Below the pieces are notes generated by a model. The model saw only the letters and a program-made list of their open reading frames with translations. It ran no database searches and was not told the DNA's origin. A program made the translations under genes and the position numbers. Below are positions 37,837 through 45,901 of a DNA stretch of 49,859 bases, in pieces (the first letter of the stretch is position 1; the number at the start of each line of letters is the position of its first letter). Source of the DNA: Labilithrix sp. (GTDB lineage Bacteria > Myxococcota > Polyangia > Polyangiales > Polyangiaceae); NCBI GenBank assembly GCA_028287035.1, contig JAQBQL010000255.1, forward strand, positions 1 through 49,859, written 5' to 3'.

Positions 37837-39180
37837 GTGACCCCGCGGCCCACACGAACGTCCCTCGCGCCGGCGCGCGCCTCCGCGCTCGTGCGCGAGC
37901 TCGCCGCCGCCGAGCGCACGCCTGCACGAGGTGCCGGGCTCGCGCCGGTCCACGTGCTCTACGGCGGCGCGCATCTGTTCAAGAAGGGCTCGCCCGCGAA
38001 GCTCGGGGCGATCGCCCGCGCCGCCATGGAGACGTACGGCGCCGACGACGAGGCCTTTGCCGAGGTGGTCGGCGCGCCCGGTGCGATCGCCGGCGAGCTG
38101 GCGGCCCGCGTGCGGGAGACGCTCGCGAACGGCGCCGTGCAGAAGAGCGTGATCGACTTCGAGGATGGCTACGGTCCGCGCCCCGACGACGAGGAGGACG
38201 CCGACGCAGAGCGCACGGGACGCGAGCTCGCCCTCGAGCACGCCGCGGGCGGCGCATCGATCCTCGGCATCCGCATCAAGGCGCTCGACGCCGCGACCGG
38301 CGCCCGCGCGGTCCGCACGCTCGACCTCTTCGTGACCGCGCTCCTCGAGGCAACGTCCGGCGCGCTGCCGCGGGGCTTCTCGGTCGCGCTGCCCAAGGTG
38401 ACGCGGCCGCAGCAGGTGGCGGCGCTCGCCGAGCTGCTCGCGGAGCTCGAACGATCGCTCGGCGTGCACGATGCACGCATCGCCATCGAGCTCATGGTGG
38501 AGACCCCGCGCGCGCTCCTCGACGAAGATGGGCGCGCGGCGCTGCCGGCGCTGGTCGCGGCGGGCGATGGCCGCGTCACCGCGGTGCATCTCGGCGCTTA
38601 TGATCTGACCGCCGCCCTCGGCATCACGGCGAGCGAGCAGCGGCTCGATCACCCCGCGTGTGACGCGGCGCGGACGCTCATCCAGCTCTCGCTCGCGGGC
38701 ACCGGCATCGACGTGTTCGACGGCGCCACGACCATCCTCCCCATCGCGCCGCACCGGGGCACCGAGGGCGCGCCGCTCAGCGAGGGGCAGCGCCTCGAGA
38801 ACGTGAACGCGGTGCGCTCGGCCTGGCAGCTCCACGCCCGGGCGGTGCGCCGCGCGCTCACGACCGGGATCTACGCCGGCTGGGATCTCCATCCCGCCCA
38901 GATCCCGGCGCGCCTCGGGGCGGTACACGCGTTCTTCCTCGGCGAGCGCCGCGCGATGAGCGAGCGCCTCGCGAGCTTCGTCGAGAAGGCCACGCGGGCG
39001 ACGCGAACGGGCCGGATCTTCGACGATGCCGCGACCGGACAGGGGCTCGTCGAGTTCTTCCTCCGGGGCGTCGCCAGCGGGGCGCTCACCGAGGCCGACG
39101 TGGCCGCGACGACGCTCACGCCGGGCGAGCTCCGCGGCCGCTCCTTCGCCGCCATCGTGGCGCGCCGGAGCGGCGCATGA
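37837..39180 (+). CDS. DUF6986 protein (HpcH/HpaI aldolase / citrate-lyase-like)
   Basis: 447 residues from GTG 37837, chosen because a TATCAT -10 places transcription start there; an in-frame ATG at 37813 lies inside the methyltransferase start. The fold is the PEP/pyruvate TIM barrel of the HpcH/HpaI group: DFEDGYGPRPDDEEDAD supplies the acidic metal site, then GIRIKALD, FSVALPKVTRPQQV, IELMVETPRAL, HLGAYDLTAALGI, and YAGWDLHPAQIP. The set matches the family I know as DUF6986, which as far as I recall is found near urate and allantoin genes in actinobacteria. The reaction is not established; a lyase acting on a C-C bond of a glyoxylate- or ureidoglycolate-related acid would fit the urate operon nearby. 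Its stop overlaps the next ATG (ATGA). Confidence 0.85.
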   Translation: MTPRPTRTSLAPARASALVRELAAAERTPARGAGLAPVHVLYGGAHLFKKGSPAKLGAIARAAMETYGADDEAFAEVVGAPGAIAGELAARVRETLANGAVQKSVIDFEDGYGPRPDDEEDADAERTGRELALEHAAGGASILGIRIKALDAATGARAVRTLDLFVTALLEATSGALPRGFSVALPKVTRPQQVAALAELLAELERSLGVHDARIAIELMVETPRALLDEDGRAALPALVAAGDGRVTAVHLGAYDLTAALGITASEQRLDHPACDAARTLIQLSLAGTGIDVFDGATTILPIAPHRGTEGAPLSEGQRLENVNAVRSAWQLHARAVRRALTTGIYAGWDLHPAQIPARLGAVHAFFLGERRAMSERLASFVEKATRATRTGRIFDDAATGQGLVEFFLRGVASGALTEADVAATTLTPGELRGRSFAAIVARRSGA

Positions 39181-39815
39181 GGCGCGCGTACGTGGCCATG
39201 CTCCCGCTGCTCCTCGCGGCGTGTCGCCCCGCGTCCTCCCCCGCTGGCGTGGCGGCCGACGAGAGCGCCGGAAGCGCGGTGACCACCGAGGAGGTCACCT
39301 ACGAGAAGCTTCCCGACGGCACCACGCGCAAGCACACGACGACGACGACGCGGTCGGTGGGCCCCGCTCCCGCGGCGCCGGCGCGGCCCGCCGATGCGTT
39401 CCCCGCCGACTCGCTCGCGCGCTACGCCGTCGAGCGCCTGAACGCCTATCGCGCCCAGAAAGGCCTGCCGCCGCTCGTCTACGATGCGCGTCTCAGCGCG
39501 TTCGCGCTCCAGGGATCGCAGCGCCTCGCGCGTGACCACGTCCCGCACGCCAACATGGCCGAGCACGGGAGCGCGCAGCACTTCGGCTCACGCACCGCCG
39601 AGAACCAGGGTGATCCGCACGGCGTGCCGGCGCTCGACCCGGACGCGGTGAAGAGCGGCCAGAAGATCATCGATCTGATGCTGAAGATGATGATGGACGA
39701 GGGCCCGGGCGGCGGGCACCACGACAACATCATGAACCCGAAGCTCCGGCGCGTCGGCGTCGGCAACGCGGTCGTCGCCGGACGCTTCTACATGACGCAC
39801 GACTTCTCGGACTGA
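39177..39815 (+). CDS. CAP-domain (SCP/PR1-like) lipoprotein
   Basis: 212 residues; the ATG overlaps the preceding stop. The lipobox is LLLAAC (Cys16), then a Thr-rich linker (THTTTTTRSVG-like). The CAP domain (about 80-212) shows AVERLNAYRAQKGLPPLVYDARLS, HANMAEHG, TAENQG and GGGHHDNIMNPKLRRVGVG, ending in FYMTHDFSD. Bacterial CAP proteins are extracytoplasmic and of varied, mostly unknown, roles. His and Glu positions usual in the CAP cavity appear present. It ends 5 bases from the convergent puuD stop. Confidence 0.9.
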   Translation: MRRAYVAMLPLLLAACRPASSPAGVAADESAGSAVTTEEVTYEKLPDGTTRKHTTTTTRSVGPAPAAPARPADAFPADSLARYAVERLNAYRAQKGLPPLVYDARLSAFALQGSQRLARDHVPHANMAEHGSAQHFGSRTAENQGDPHGVPALDPDAVKSGQKIIDLMLKMMMDEGPGGGHHDNIMNPKLRRVGVGNAVVAGRFYMTHDFSD

Positions 39816-39820
39816 GGGCT

Positions 39821-41455
39821 CTAGGGCGCCTCGGAGCGGAACGTGAAGGCAAGGGTGGCGCTCTTCCGCGCCTCGACCTTCAGCTTCTGCGTCTGCCGGC
39901 CGAAGGTCTCGGTCCAGGCCTCGAGCTCGTAGTCGCCCTCGGGCACGTTCTGCAGGGTGAACTCGCCGGCGTCGTTCGACACCGCGAAGAACGGGTGCGG
40001 GACGACGCCGAGGAACGCCGCCATCCACGGGTGCACGTCGCACTTGGCGCGAACCATGACCTCCGGCTTGTCGAAGGTCTTGGACAGCCGCATGTCCTTC
40101 GTCGGCATCATGTCGTTGAAGGGCGCGTTCTGCTCGGCGATCGAGCGCACGTTGTGGAGCACCGGGTCGCTGTTCAGGAACACCACCTTCTGGCCGACCT
40201 GCGCGCCGATGACGTGCGGATGATAGAGGCAGCCCTTCTGGTCCATGACGATCGGGGCGGCCGGCGGCTCGCCGCCCTTGTAGGACTCGAGGCCCTTCTT
40301 CACCCAGACGAATGCATTCTGCAGCTTTCCGTCCTTCACCATGACCGCGTCCGAGAAGACGGGGCCCTTCGCGTCGGTGGTGCAGGTACCGAGGTTCAGC
40401 TCCTTCGGGGCGGGCGGCTTCCCGTCGAGCCTGACCGTGCCCTTGACGGACCCGACGATCGCCTCGTTGGCGACCTTGGCGGGGCCGCCGGTGCTCTGCG
40501 GAGCGCTCGCGGTGAGCGGTCCCGACGCCGGGTCGTCCGCGGCGGGCGCCGGGTCGGACGAGGTCAGCGCGGAGTGACCGATCGTGAACGCGACGGCGAG
40601 CGCGCCGATGAGGATGCCGGGCGACAGCTCCTTCGTCTTGTTCTGGAGGTGCCGGATGCCCGCGCCGAGCAGCATGAGGCCGCCCAGGATGATCCAGTTG
40701 TACTTGCTGCCGTACGCACCCGGGAAGTGGTTCGACAGCATGGTGATCACGACCGGATAGGTCATGTAGTTGTTGTGGCGGGAGCGCGTCTTCGCGTGCT
40801 TCGCGAGCTTGGGATCGGGCTTCGTCCGCGCGTTGACCGAGGCGACGAGCGCCTTCTGCGCCGGGATGATGTGCACCCAGACGTTCGTGGCCATCCACGT
40901 TCCCATCATCGCGCCGGTCATCAGGTACGCGGCGCGGCCGCTGATGACGTGGGAGAGGTGCCACGTGTTGCCGATGACGAACACGTACGTGATGAGCGCG
41001 CCGACGTAGACGTTCTTGACGAGCGGCGAGCGCCACAGGAGGTCGTAGACGAACCACGAGGCGATGAGCCCGCCCACGCAGACGAGGCTTGCGACCGTCG
41101 GGCTGATGCTCGACACGTTGGGATCGACCAGGGTGACGCCGCCGCCCTGGAAGAACACGATGTCCATCAGCACCCAGCCGGTGAGCAGCGTGAAGCCCGC
41201 CTCCCACTTGAACCAGTGCAGGCGCTTCGGCATCGCCTCGGGCGCGATGAGCTTCTTCTCCACCTGGTAGAAGCCGCCCGAGTGGACCATGTAGAGCTCG
41301 CCCTCGACGCCCTTGCGCGACGCGTCGTCGACGTGGTCGAGATGGCTGTCGAGCCAGTTGAAGAAGAGCGAGCTACCGATCCACATGATCCCGCTGATGA
41401 CGTGGGCCCAGCGGACGAAGAGGTTCAGCCATTCGGTGACGGTCGCAGCAGACAT
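39821..41455 (-). CDS. puuD: Urate hydroxylase PuuD membrane domain fused to a cupredoxin-like domain
   Basis: 544 residues, ATG at 41455, 14 bases after uraH. Residues 1-300 are the PuuD (DUF989-type) membrane domain with about 7-8 helices: VRWAHVISGIMWIGSSLFFNWLD, the loop GGFYQVEKKL, LHWFKWEAGFT, GNTWHLSHVISGR, and MTYPVVITMLSNHFPGAYG. PuuD oxidises urate to 5-hydroxyisourate and in the described enzymes passes electrons to its own C-terminal cytochrome c. Here there is no CXXCH. Residues about 335-544 instead form a cupredoxin-like plus carboxypeptidase-regulatory-like module: QKGCLYHPHV, NSDPVLHNV (H434), KCDVHPWM (C472, H475, M478), PHPFFAVSNDAGEF. His-Cys-His-Met in this order fits a type 1 copper site. 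Copper use is inferred. Confidence 0.9.
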   Translation of the reverse strand: MSAATVTEWLNLFVRWAHVISGIMWIGSSLFFNWLDSHLDHVDDASRKGVEGELYMVHSGGFYQVEKKLIAPEAMPKRLHWFKWEAGFTLLTGWVLMDIVFFQGGGVTLVDPNVSSISPTVASLVCVGGLIASWFVYDLLWRSPLVKNVYVGALITYVFVIGNTWHLSHVISGRAAYLMTGAMMGTWMATNVWVHIIPAQKALVASVNARTKPDPKLAKHAKTRSRHNNYMTYPVVITMLSNHFPGAYGSKYNWIILGGLMLLGAGIRHLQNKTKELSPGILIGALAVAFTIGHSALTSSDPAPAADDPASGPLTASAPQSTGGPAKVANEAIVGSVKGTVRLDGKPPAPKELNLGTCTTDAKGPVFSDAVMVKDGKLQNAFVWVKKGLESYKGGEPPAAPIVMDQKGCLYHPHVIGAQVGQKVVFLNSDPVLHNVRSIAEQNAPFNDMMPTKDMRLSKTFDKPEVMVRAKCDVHPWMAAFLGVVPHPFFAVSNDAGEFTLQNVPEGDYELEAWTETFGRQTQKLKVEARKSATLAFTFRSEAP

Positions 41456-41469
41456 CGATCGGTTTTCCC

Positions 41470-41808
41470 TCAGCTACCGCGGTACGTGGAATAGCCGTAA
41501 GCGCTGAGCAAGAGCGGTACGTGGTAATGGGAGGCGGCGTCGCGGATGGTGAACACGATGCTCGCCTCGGGATAGAAGCCCTCGACGCCCTGCGCCGCGA
41601 AGTACGCCGCGGTGTCGAAGGTGATGCGATACACGCCGGTCTCGAGCTGGCCCTCGGGAACGAGCTCCTTCACGCGGCCGTCGGCGTCGGTGCTCGCGGC
41701 GAGCACCTGGGCGTAGGCCGCGCCGTTCTTCTTCTCGAGGACGACCGGCACGCCCTGGGCCGGACGCCCGCGCGTGATGTCGAGCACGTGCGTCGAGACC
41801 GACCTCAC
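41470..41808 (-). CDS. uraH: 5-hydroxyisourate hydrolase (transthyretin-like)
   Basis: 112 residues from GTG 41808, overlapping the stop of the fusion gene (GTGA). The enzyme hydrolyses 5-hydroxyisourate, the PuuD product, to OHCU. Diagnostic features are STHVLDITRGRPA with the catalytic His near the N-terminus, ETGVYRITFDTAAYF, YPEASIVFTI, HYHVPLLLSAYGYSTY and the invariant C-terminal YRGS. Length is normal for the cytosolic tetrameric enzyme. There is no signal peptide. It is transcribed between the fusion gene and puuD. Confidence 0.97.
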   Translation of the reverse strand: MRSVSTHVLDITRGRPAQGVPVVLEKKNGAAYAQVLAASTDADGRVKELVPEGQLETGVYRITFDTAAYFAAQGVEGFYPEASIVFTIRDAASHYHVPLLLSAYGYSTYRGS

Positions 41809-43394
41809 CGGAGCACCAGCTTCTCGAGACGGAGCTCGGTGATCTTGCGCTGCTCGTCGACGGCGCGACGGAGCTCGGTCTCGGGATCGTTCTGCATGCG
41901 TTCCTTCGCGATCTCGAGCATCTCCTCGATGCTCTTGCCGGTCGCGCAGACGATGTAGATACGCGAGAACCTCTCCTCGTATGCGCGATTCGTCTGCTGC
42001 AGCGCGTCGCGCGTGGCCTGGCTCGCGGCGTCGACGGACGACTGCTCGCCCTTGCTCCAGGCCTTCGCGGTCGCGCTCTGCGTCGCGGCCGCCTTCTGCT
42101 CGCCGATGCGCGGATGCGCGCGGAACGCCTCGTCCCAGTCGGTCGTGGCGAGGCGCTGCCAGATCTGCGCAGCGCGCTCCTTCAGCGAGGCGAGCGTCGC
42201 GAAGGCAGCCGGGTCCCGCTGCCGCTCGGCCGCGAGCTCGCGGACGAACCGCGAGGAGCCGCAGCACGAGGTCAGCGCCGCCACGAGCTCGGGCTCCGGC
42301 ATCGCACGGAGGTACTGCATGCCGGCGCGCTCGCGCCCCTGGTCCGTCGCGAGCCCGAAGAGCCGCAGGCGCGAGACGCCCCCGTCCGGCCAGATGCGCA
42401 TGCGCACGTGCGTGGCGGGAGTGTGGCTGCCGGGGAGGGCGGCGAGCTCGTCCTCGAAGACGTGAGGCGTGTGCGGCTGGAGGCTCGTTCGCGCGAGCAG
42501 CGGCACCCATCCTTCGTCCTTGCTGCCGTCCGGGTCCGGGGCGCCCGGGGGAACGCTCGCGACCTCGAGCGACGCGAAGTCGGGCGCGTTGCCCTTGAAG
42601 TGCAGCGTGTCGAGCACGACTCGCTCGATGAGGCCCTCGGTCGCGAGCCGCGTGACGACCCAGTCCGGGCCGGGCCGGCGCCCGCGCTTCGTCTCCCAGC
42701 CGTCGCCCATGTTCACGCCGCGGCCCGGCATGATCAGGTTGTGGCGCGAGCCGAAGAACATGTCGTTGCACGCGACGACCAGCGCGCCGTTCTCCGCGGC
42801 GGCGAGGTCGACGAGCTGCGGGCGCGCGCGGCTGCCCAGCCACCGCGCGCTCGGCAGGACCTCGCCGTGCACGCGGAGCCGCGCCACGCCGCCATCGGGA
42901 TAGATGTGGAAGCGCAGGTGCGTGAAGCGCCGGCTCGCGCCGGCGATCTCGAAGTAGTTCTTCGAGCCGCCCTTCAGGGTGGCCTGCTCGCGCGGCAGGA
43001 TCGGCGTCCACGTGATCGCGTCGCTCAGCAGCGTGGCGAGCGACGGATGGCCCTCGATGCTCGCGCCCTCGAGCGCGCACGCCTGCGGATAGTTGCCGGT
43101 GAAGAACGCGGTATCGACGACCACCGCGCGCACGAGGCCGGGCAGCCCGAGGCGGATGATCGCCGAGTCGAAGTCGGGATGCGGGCCGGGGGTCGTGAAC
43201 GCGTAGTCGCGGCGGCGGCGGGACTCCCAGCCGTCCATCCACTTGCCGCGGTCGGTGTACTTGCCTTCGATGAAGACCGCCTCCTGCGGCTTCAGCAGGT
43301 TGTCCTTGCTCGCGAAGAAGTCGTCCGAGGCCCACAGGACCGAGCCGCCGAGGCGCTCCGCGGCGAGGTCGACGAGATGCGTGAGGTCGCTCAT
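41805..43394 (-). CDS. alc-uraD: Allantoicase fused to OHCU decarboxylase (UraD)
   Basis: 529 residues, ATG at 43394, 9 bases after allB. Residues 1-350 are allantoicase, a duplicated jelly-roll (about 17-178 and 202-348) with GGSVLWASDDFFASKDNLL, GKWMDGWESRRRR and the mirrored FFGSRHNLIMPG, GDGWETKRGR; it splits allantoate to ureidoglycolate and urea. Residues about 360-529 are OHCU decarboxylase: SSRFVRELA, AHPRIGE with the catalytic His427, AYEERF, YIVCATGKSIEEMLEI, RMQNDPETELRRAVDEQRKI. That domain converts OHCU to S-allantoin. The two steps are not consecutive, since allantoinase acts between them. Each half has full family length, so both are probably active. No frameshift is involved. 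Confidence 0.93.
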   Translation of the reverse strand: MSDLTHLVDLAAERLGGSVLWASDDFFASKDNLLKPQEAVFIEGKYTDRGKWMDGWESRRRRDYAFTTPGPHPDFDSAIIRLGLPGLVRAVVVDTAFFTGNYPQACALEGASIEGHPSLATLLSDAITWTPILPREQATLKGGSKNYFEIAGASRRFTHLRFHIYPDGGVARLRVHGEVLPSARWLGSRARPQLVDLAAAENGALVVACNDMFFGSRHNLIMPGRGVNMGDGWETKRGRRPGPDWVVTRLATEGLIERVVLDTLHFKGNAPDFASLEVASVPPGAPDPDGSKDEGWVPLLARTSLQPHTPHVFEDELAALPGSHTPATHVRMRIWPDGGVSRLRLFGLATDQGRERAGMQYLRAMPEPELVAALTSCCGSSRFVRELAAERQRDPAAFATLASLKERAAQIWQRLATTDWDEAFRAHPRIGEQKAAATQSATAKAWSKGEQSSVDAASQATRDALQQTNRAYEERFSRIYIVCATGKSIEEMLEIAKERMQNDPETELRRAVDEQRKITELRLEKLVLR

Positions 43395-43403
43395 GATCGC
43401 TTT

Positions 43404-44771
43404 TCAGTTCCTCTTCGTGAGCTGCCCGCGCGGCGCGCCGGTGAAGCCCTGGCCACGTTCGTAGATGGTCTCGCCGCGCAGGATGGTGCGATGGACCTGC
43501 CCGAGCAGCGTGCGCCCCTGGTAGGGCGTGATCTTGTGGCGGTGCTCGAGCGTCGCCGCGTCGATGACGTGCGCGGCCTCGGGATCCCAGAACACGAGGT
43601 CGGCGTCGTGGCCGGTGGCGATCGCGCCCTTGCGACCGTCGAGGCCGGCGAGGCGGGCCGGCGCCGCGCTCATCCATTCGACGAGGTCCCGTACGGTGCG
43701 CCCGCGCGAGCGCGCCCCGGTCCACACCGCGGCCAGCCCGATCTGGAGCGACGAGATCCCACCCCACGCCTTCATGAAGTCGCCGGAGCCGGAGCACTTC
43801 ATCTCGGCCGATGACGGCGAGTGGTCGGTGACCACCTGATCGATCATGCCTTCGCGGAGCGCCTCCCACAGGAGCTCGCGGTTCGACGACTCGCGGATCG
43901 GCGGGGCACACTTGAAGGCCGTCGCGCCGTCGGGGATCTCCTCGGCGGCGAACGTCAGGTAGTGGGGGCACGTCTCGACGGTGAGCGGCACCTTCGCGTC
44001 GCGGGCGCGCTTGATGGTGGCGAGCGCGTCGGACGACGAGAGGTGCACGATGTGCGCGCGCGCTCCCGTCTCGCGAGCCAGCCGGAGCACGAGCTCGACG
44101 GCGGCGTTCTCGGCGGCCCGCGGACGTGACTTCAGGAACGTGTGGTAGCTGCGCGGATCGAGGCCGAGCGCGGCCTTCTCGCCGTCCGAGAGCGGACCGG
44201 GAAGCTCGGCATGGACGAACAGCGGCGCGCCGGTCCTGGCAATCTCGTGCATGCCGGCGCGGAGCTCGCTCTCGTGCACGTGCGAGAACTCACCGACGCC
44301 GCTCTCGGCAAGGAAGCACTTGAAGGCGAGCGCGCCCTCGCGAAAGAGGTCGGCGAGGCCGCCGTTCGGTCCCGCGTTGCCGGGCACGAGGCCGCCGCAG
44401 AGCGCGACGTCGACGCGCGCCTTCTCCTCGAGCGCGCGGACCTTGGCGTGGAGGCCGTCCAGCGTCGTCGTCGGCGGGATGCTGTTGAGCGGCATGTCGA
44501 CGAGCGTGGTGACTCCGCCCGCCGCCGCCGCGCGCGTCGCGGTCTCGAAGCCCTCCCAGTCGGCGCGGCCAGGATCGTTGATGTGGACGTGCGTGTCGAC
44601 GAGGCCCGGCAGTACGCACAGCGTGCCCGCGTCGAGCGTGGCCATCCCCTCGGGGACGGCGGCGCGCTCGACCACGCCGGCGATGCGTCCGTCCTTGATC
44701 AGCACCGCGCCGTCCCGCTCGCCCACGGGTGTGAAGATGCGGCGCCCGACGATCGCTAGCTCTCCAGGCAT
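43404..44771 (-). CDS. allB: Allantoinase (cyclic amidohydrolase)
   Basis: 455 residues, ATG at 44771. It opens the hydantoin ring of allantoin to give allantoate. The dinuclear metal site is complete: DTHVHIN (H61, H63), the lysine normally carboxylated in AFKCFL (K151), FVHAE (H187), IVHLSS (H243) and VTDHSPS (D316). No signal peptide, so it is cytoplasmic. It is the first gene of the four-gene urate operon; the next start is 9 bases downstream. Dihydropyrimidinase is the main alternative in the superfamily, but neighbours and motifs favour allantoinase. Confidence 0.95.
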   Translation of the reverse strand: MPGELAIVGRRIFTPVGERDGAVLIKDGRIAGVVERAAVPEGMATLDAGTLCVLPGLVDTHVHINDPGRADWEGFETATRAAAAGGVTTLVDMPLNSIPPTTTLDGLHAKVRALEEKARVDVALCGGLVPGNAGPNGGLADLFREGALAFKCFLAESGVGEFSHVHESELRAGMHEIARTGAPLFVHAELPGPLSDGEKAALGLDPRSYHTFLKSRPRAAENAAVELVLRLARETGARAHIVHLSSSDALATIKRARDAKVPLTVETCPHYLTFAAEEIPDGATAFKCAPPIRESSNRELLWEALREGMIDQVVTDHSPSSAEMKCSGSGDFMKAWGGISSLQIGLAAVWTGARSRGRTVRDLVEWMSAAPARLAGLDGRKGAIATGHDADLVFWDPEAAHVIDAATLEHRHKITPYQGRTLLGQVHRTILRGETIYERGQGFTGAPRGQLTKRN

Positions 44772-44781
44772 TTCGGGACGC

Positions 44782-44787
44782 AGTCTA
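44782..44787 (-). promoter_or_regulatory. Candidate -10 element (TAGACT) of the urate operon
   Basis: On the minus strand TAGACT ends 10 bases before the allB ATG (44771), giving a leader of about 4 bases. It lies in the 83-base gap shared with the divergent NlpC/P60-like gene. No clear -35 or regulator palindrome was recognised in the gap. Confidence 0.3.
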
Positions 44788-44854
44788 GGGTCGGCGGGCC
44801 GCGGGACGAAAGGATTGTGCGCAACCCGCCCGGCGAGGGGCCGACCGACCGCCC

Positions 44855-45901
44855 ATGACCATCTCGGGCCTGAACGCCGACCTCCGGACCGCCCGCCTCC
44901 GCGACGAGAACGACGCGAGGACTGCACCGACGACGACGCGCTCCGCGCCTTCGCAGGCGGAGCGCGACGCGCGCGCGCAGGATGCCATCGAGCGGCTGCC
45001 GGCGCCGGCCATCGACTACGCGGGCCTCGCCGCGGCCTCGGGCGTCGCTCCGCCGGACCCGCAGGCGGCCCGCGAAGCGGCGGTCCGGGCGCGCATGGAC
45101 GCGTGCCGTGATGCCGCCAGCGGACCGTACCTCGTCGAGGGCCAGGCGGTGGCCGCGGCGCCGATGTTCCGGATGACCGCGCACGTCATCGACAAGAAGA
45201 CGCTCGCGGAGCTCCAGACCGTGGCGAAGGGCGCCGGGCTCGAACGCGAGCTGCAGTCGATGAAGGTCGGGCAGCCGCGGGCCTCTGCGCTCGTGAAGAT
45301 GACGCAGGCGCTGATCGATGCCGGCAAGCTGCCGGCCGAGCCGCGCGATCCAGCGCTGCGGGTGAAGGCGATGCAGTGGAAGTACGGGATCGGCTTCGAC
45401 TGCGCCGGCTACTCGAAGGAGGCCCTCCGCAGCGCCCACGGGTCGCGCCTCGCGTTCCATGCGCCGGGCATGGAGAGCTTCCGCGACCTCGACACCGACC
45501 GGAAGGGCCAGTACGCGAGGGTGCCGCTCGCCAGCGCGCGCCCCGGCGATCTCCTCACGCTCGATGCCGCGGCGGGCGGCACGTACGGCCACAACGTGGT
45601 CGTCTACGACAACCGCAAGGAGGACCCGGCGGCGCGCGCGGCGCTGGTCGCGGCGCACGGACCGGCGATGGCGGCCTTCCTGTCGCCGCCCGGCGCCTCG
45701 CGCATCCTGCAGGTCGACTCGTCGTGGGGCGCAGGCACGGACGGCGCCAAGGAGGGCGGCTACCGCCGGGACACGTGGCTCTACAACGAGCAGACGAAGG
45801 AGTGGGCGTCCTTCCGCCCCGGCACGACGCCTCCCGAGCTCGTCGTTTCGCGCGAGGGCCCGTCCGAGGACCGTTACCATGGAGTCTACCGGCCCCGATG
45901 A
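44855..45901 (+). CDS. NlpC/P60-like (papain-fold) cysteine peptidase or amidase candidate, no signal peptide
   Basis: 348 residues, ATG at 44855. No signal peptide or membrane helix. The first 170 residues are polar and helical (AELQTVAKGAGLEREL, SALVKMTQALIDAGKLP). A C-terminal region looks like the NlpC/P60 or CHAP fold: nucleophile Cys in GIGFDCAGYSKEAL, then ASARPGDLLTL and GGTYGHNVVVYDN with the His, and a possible polar third residue in LQVDSSWG. Such enzymes usually cut peptidoglycan peptides, yet this one would stay in the cytoplasm unless carried by another secretion route. Its stop overlaps the start of an exported protein gene (ATGA). The assignment rests on short motifs. Confidence 0.65.
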   Translation: MTISGLNADLRTARLRDENDARTAPTTTRSAPSQAERDARAQDAIERLPAPAIDYAGLAAASGVAPPDPQAAREAAVRARMDACRDAASGPYLVEGQAVAAAPMFRMTAHVIDKKTLAELQTVAKGAGLERELQSMKVGQPRASALVKMTQALIDAGKLPAEPRDPALRVKAMQWKYGIGFDCAGYSKEALRSAHGSRLAFHAPGMESFRDLDTDRKGQYARVPLASARPGDLLTLDAAAGGTYGHNVVVYDNRKEDPAARAALVAAHGPAMAAFLSPPGASRILQVDSSWGAGTDGAKEGGYRRDTWLYNEQTKEWASFRPGTTPPELVVSREGPSEDRYHGVYRPR

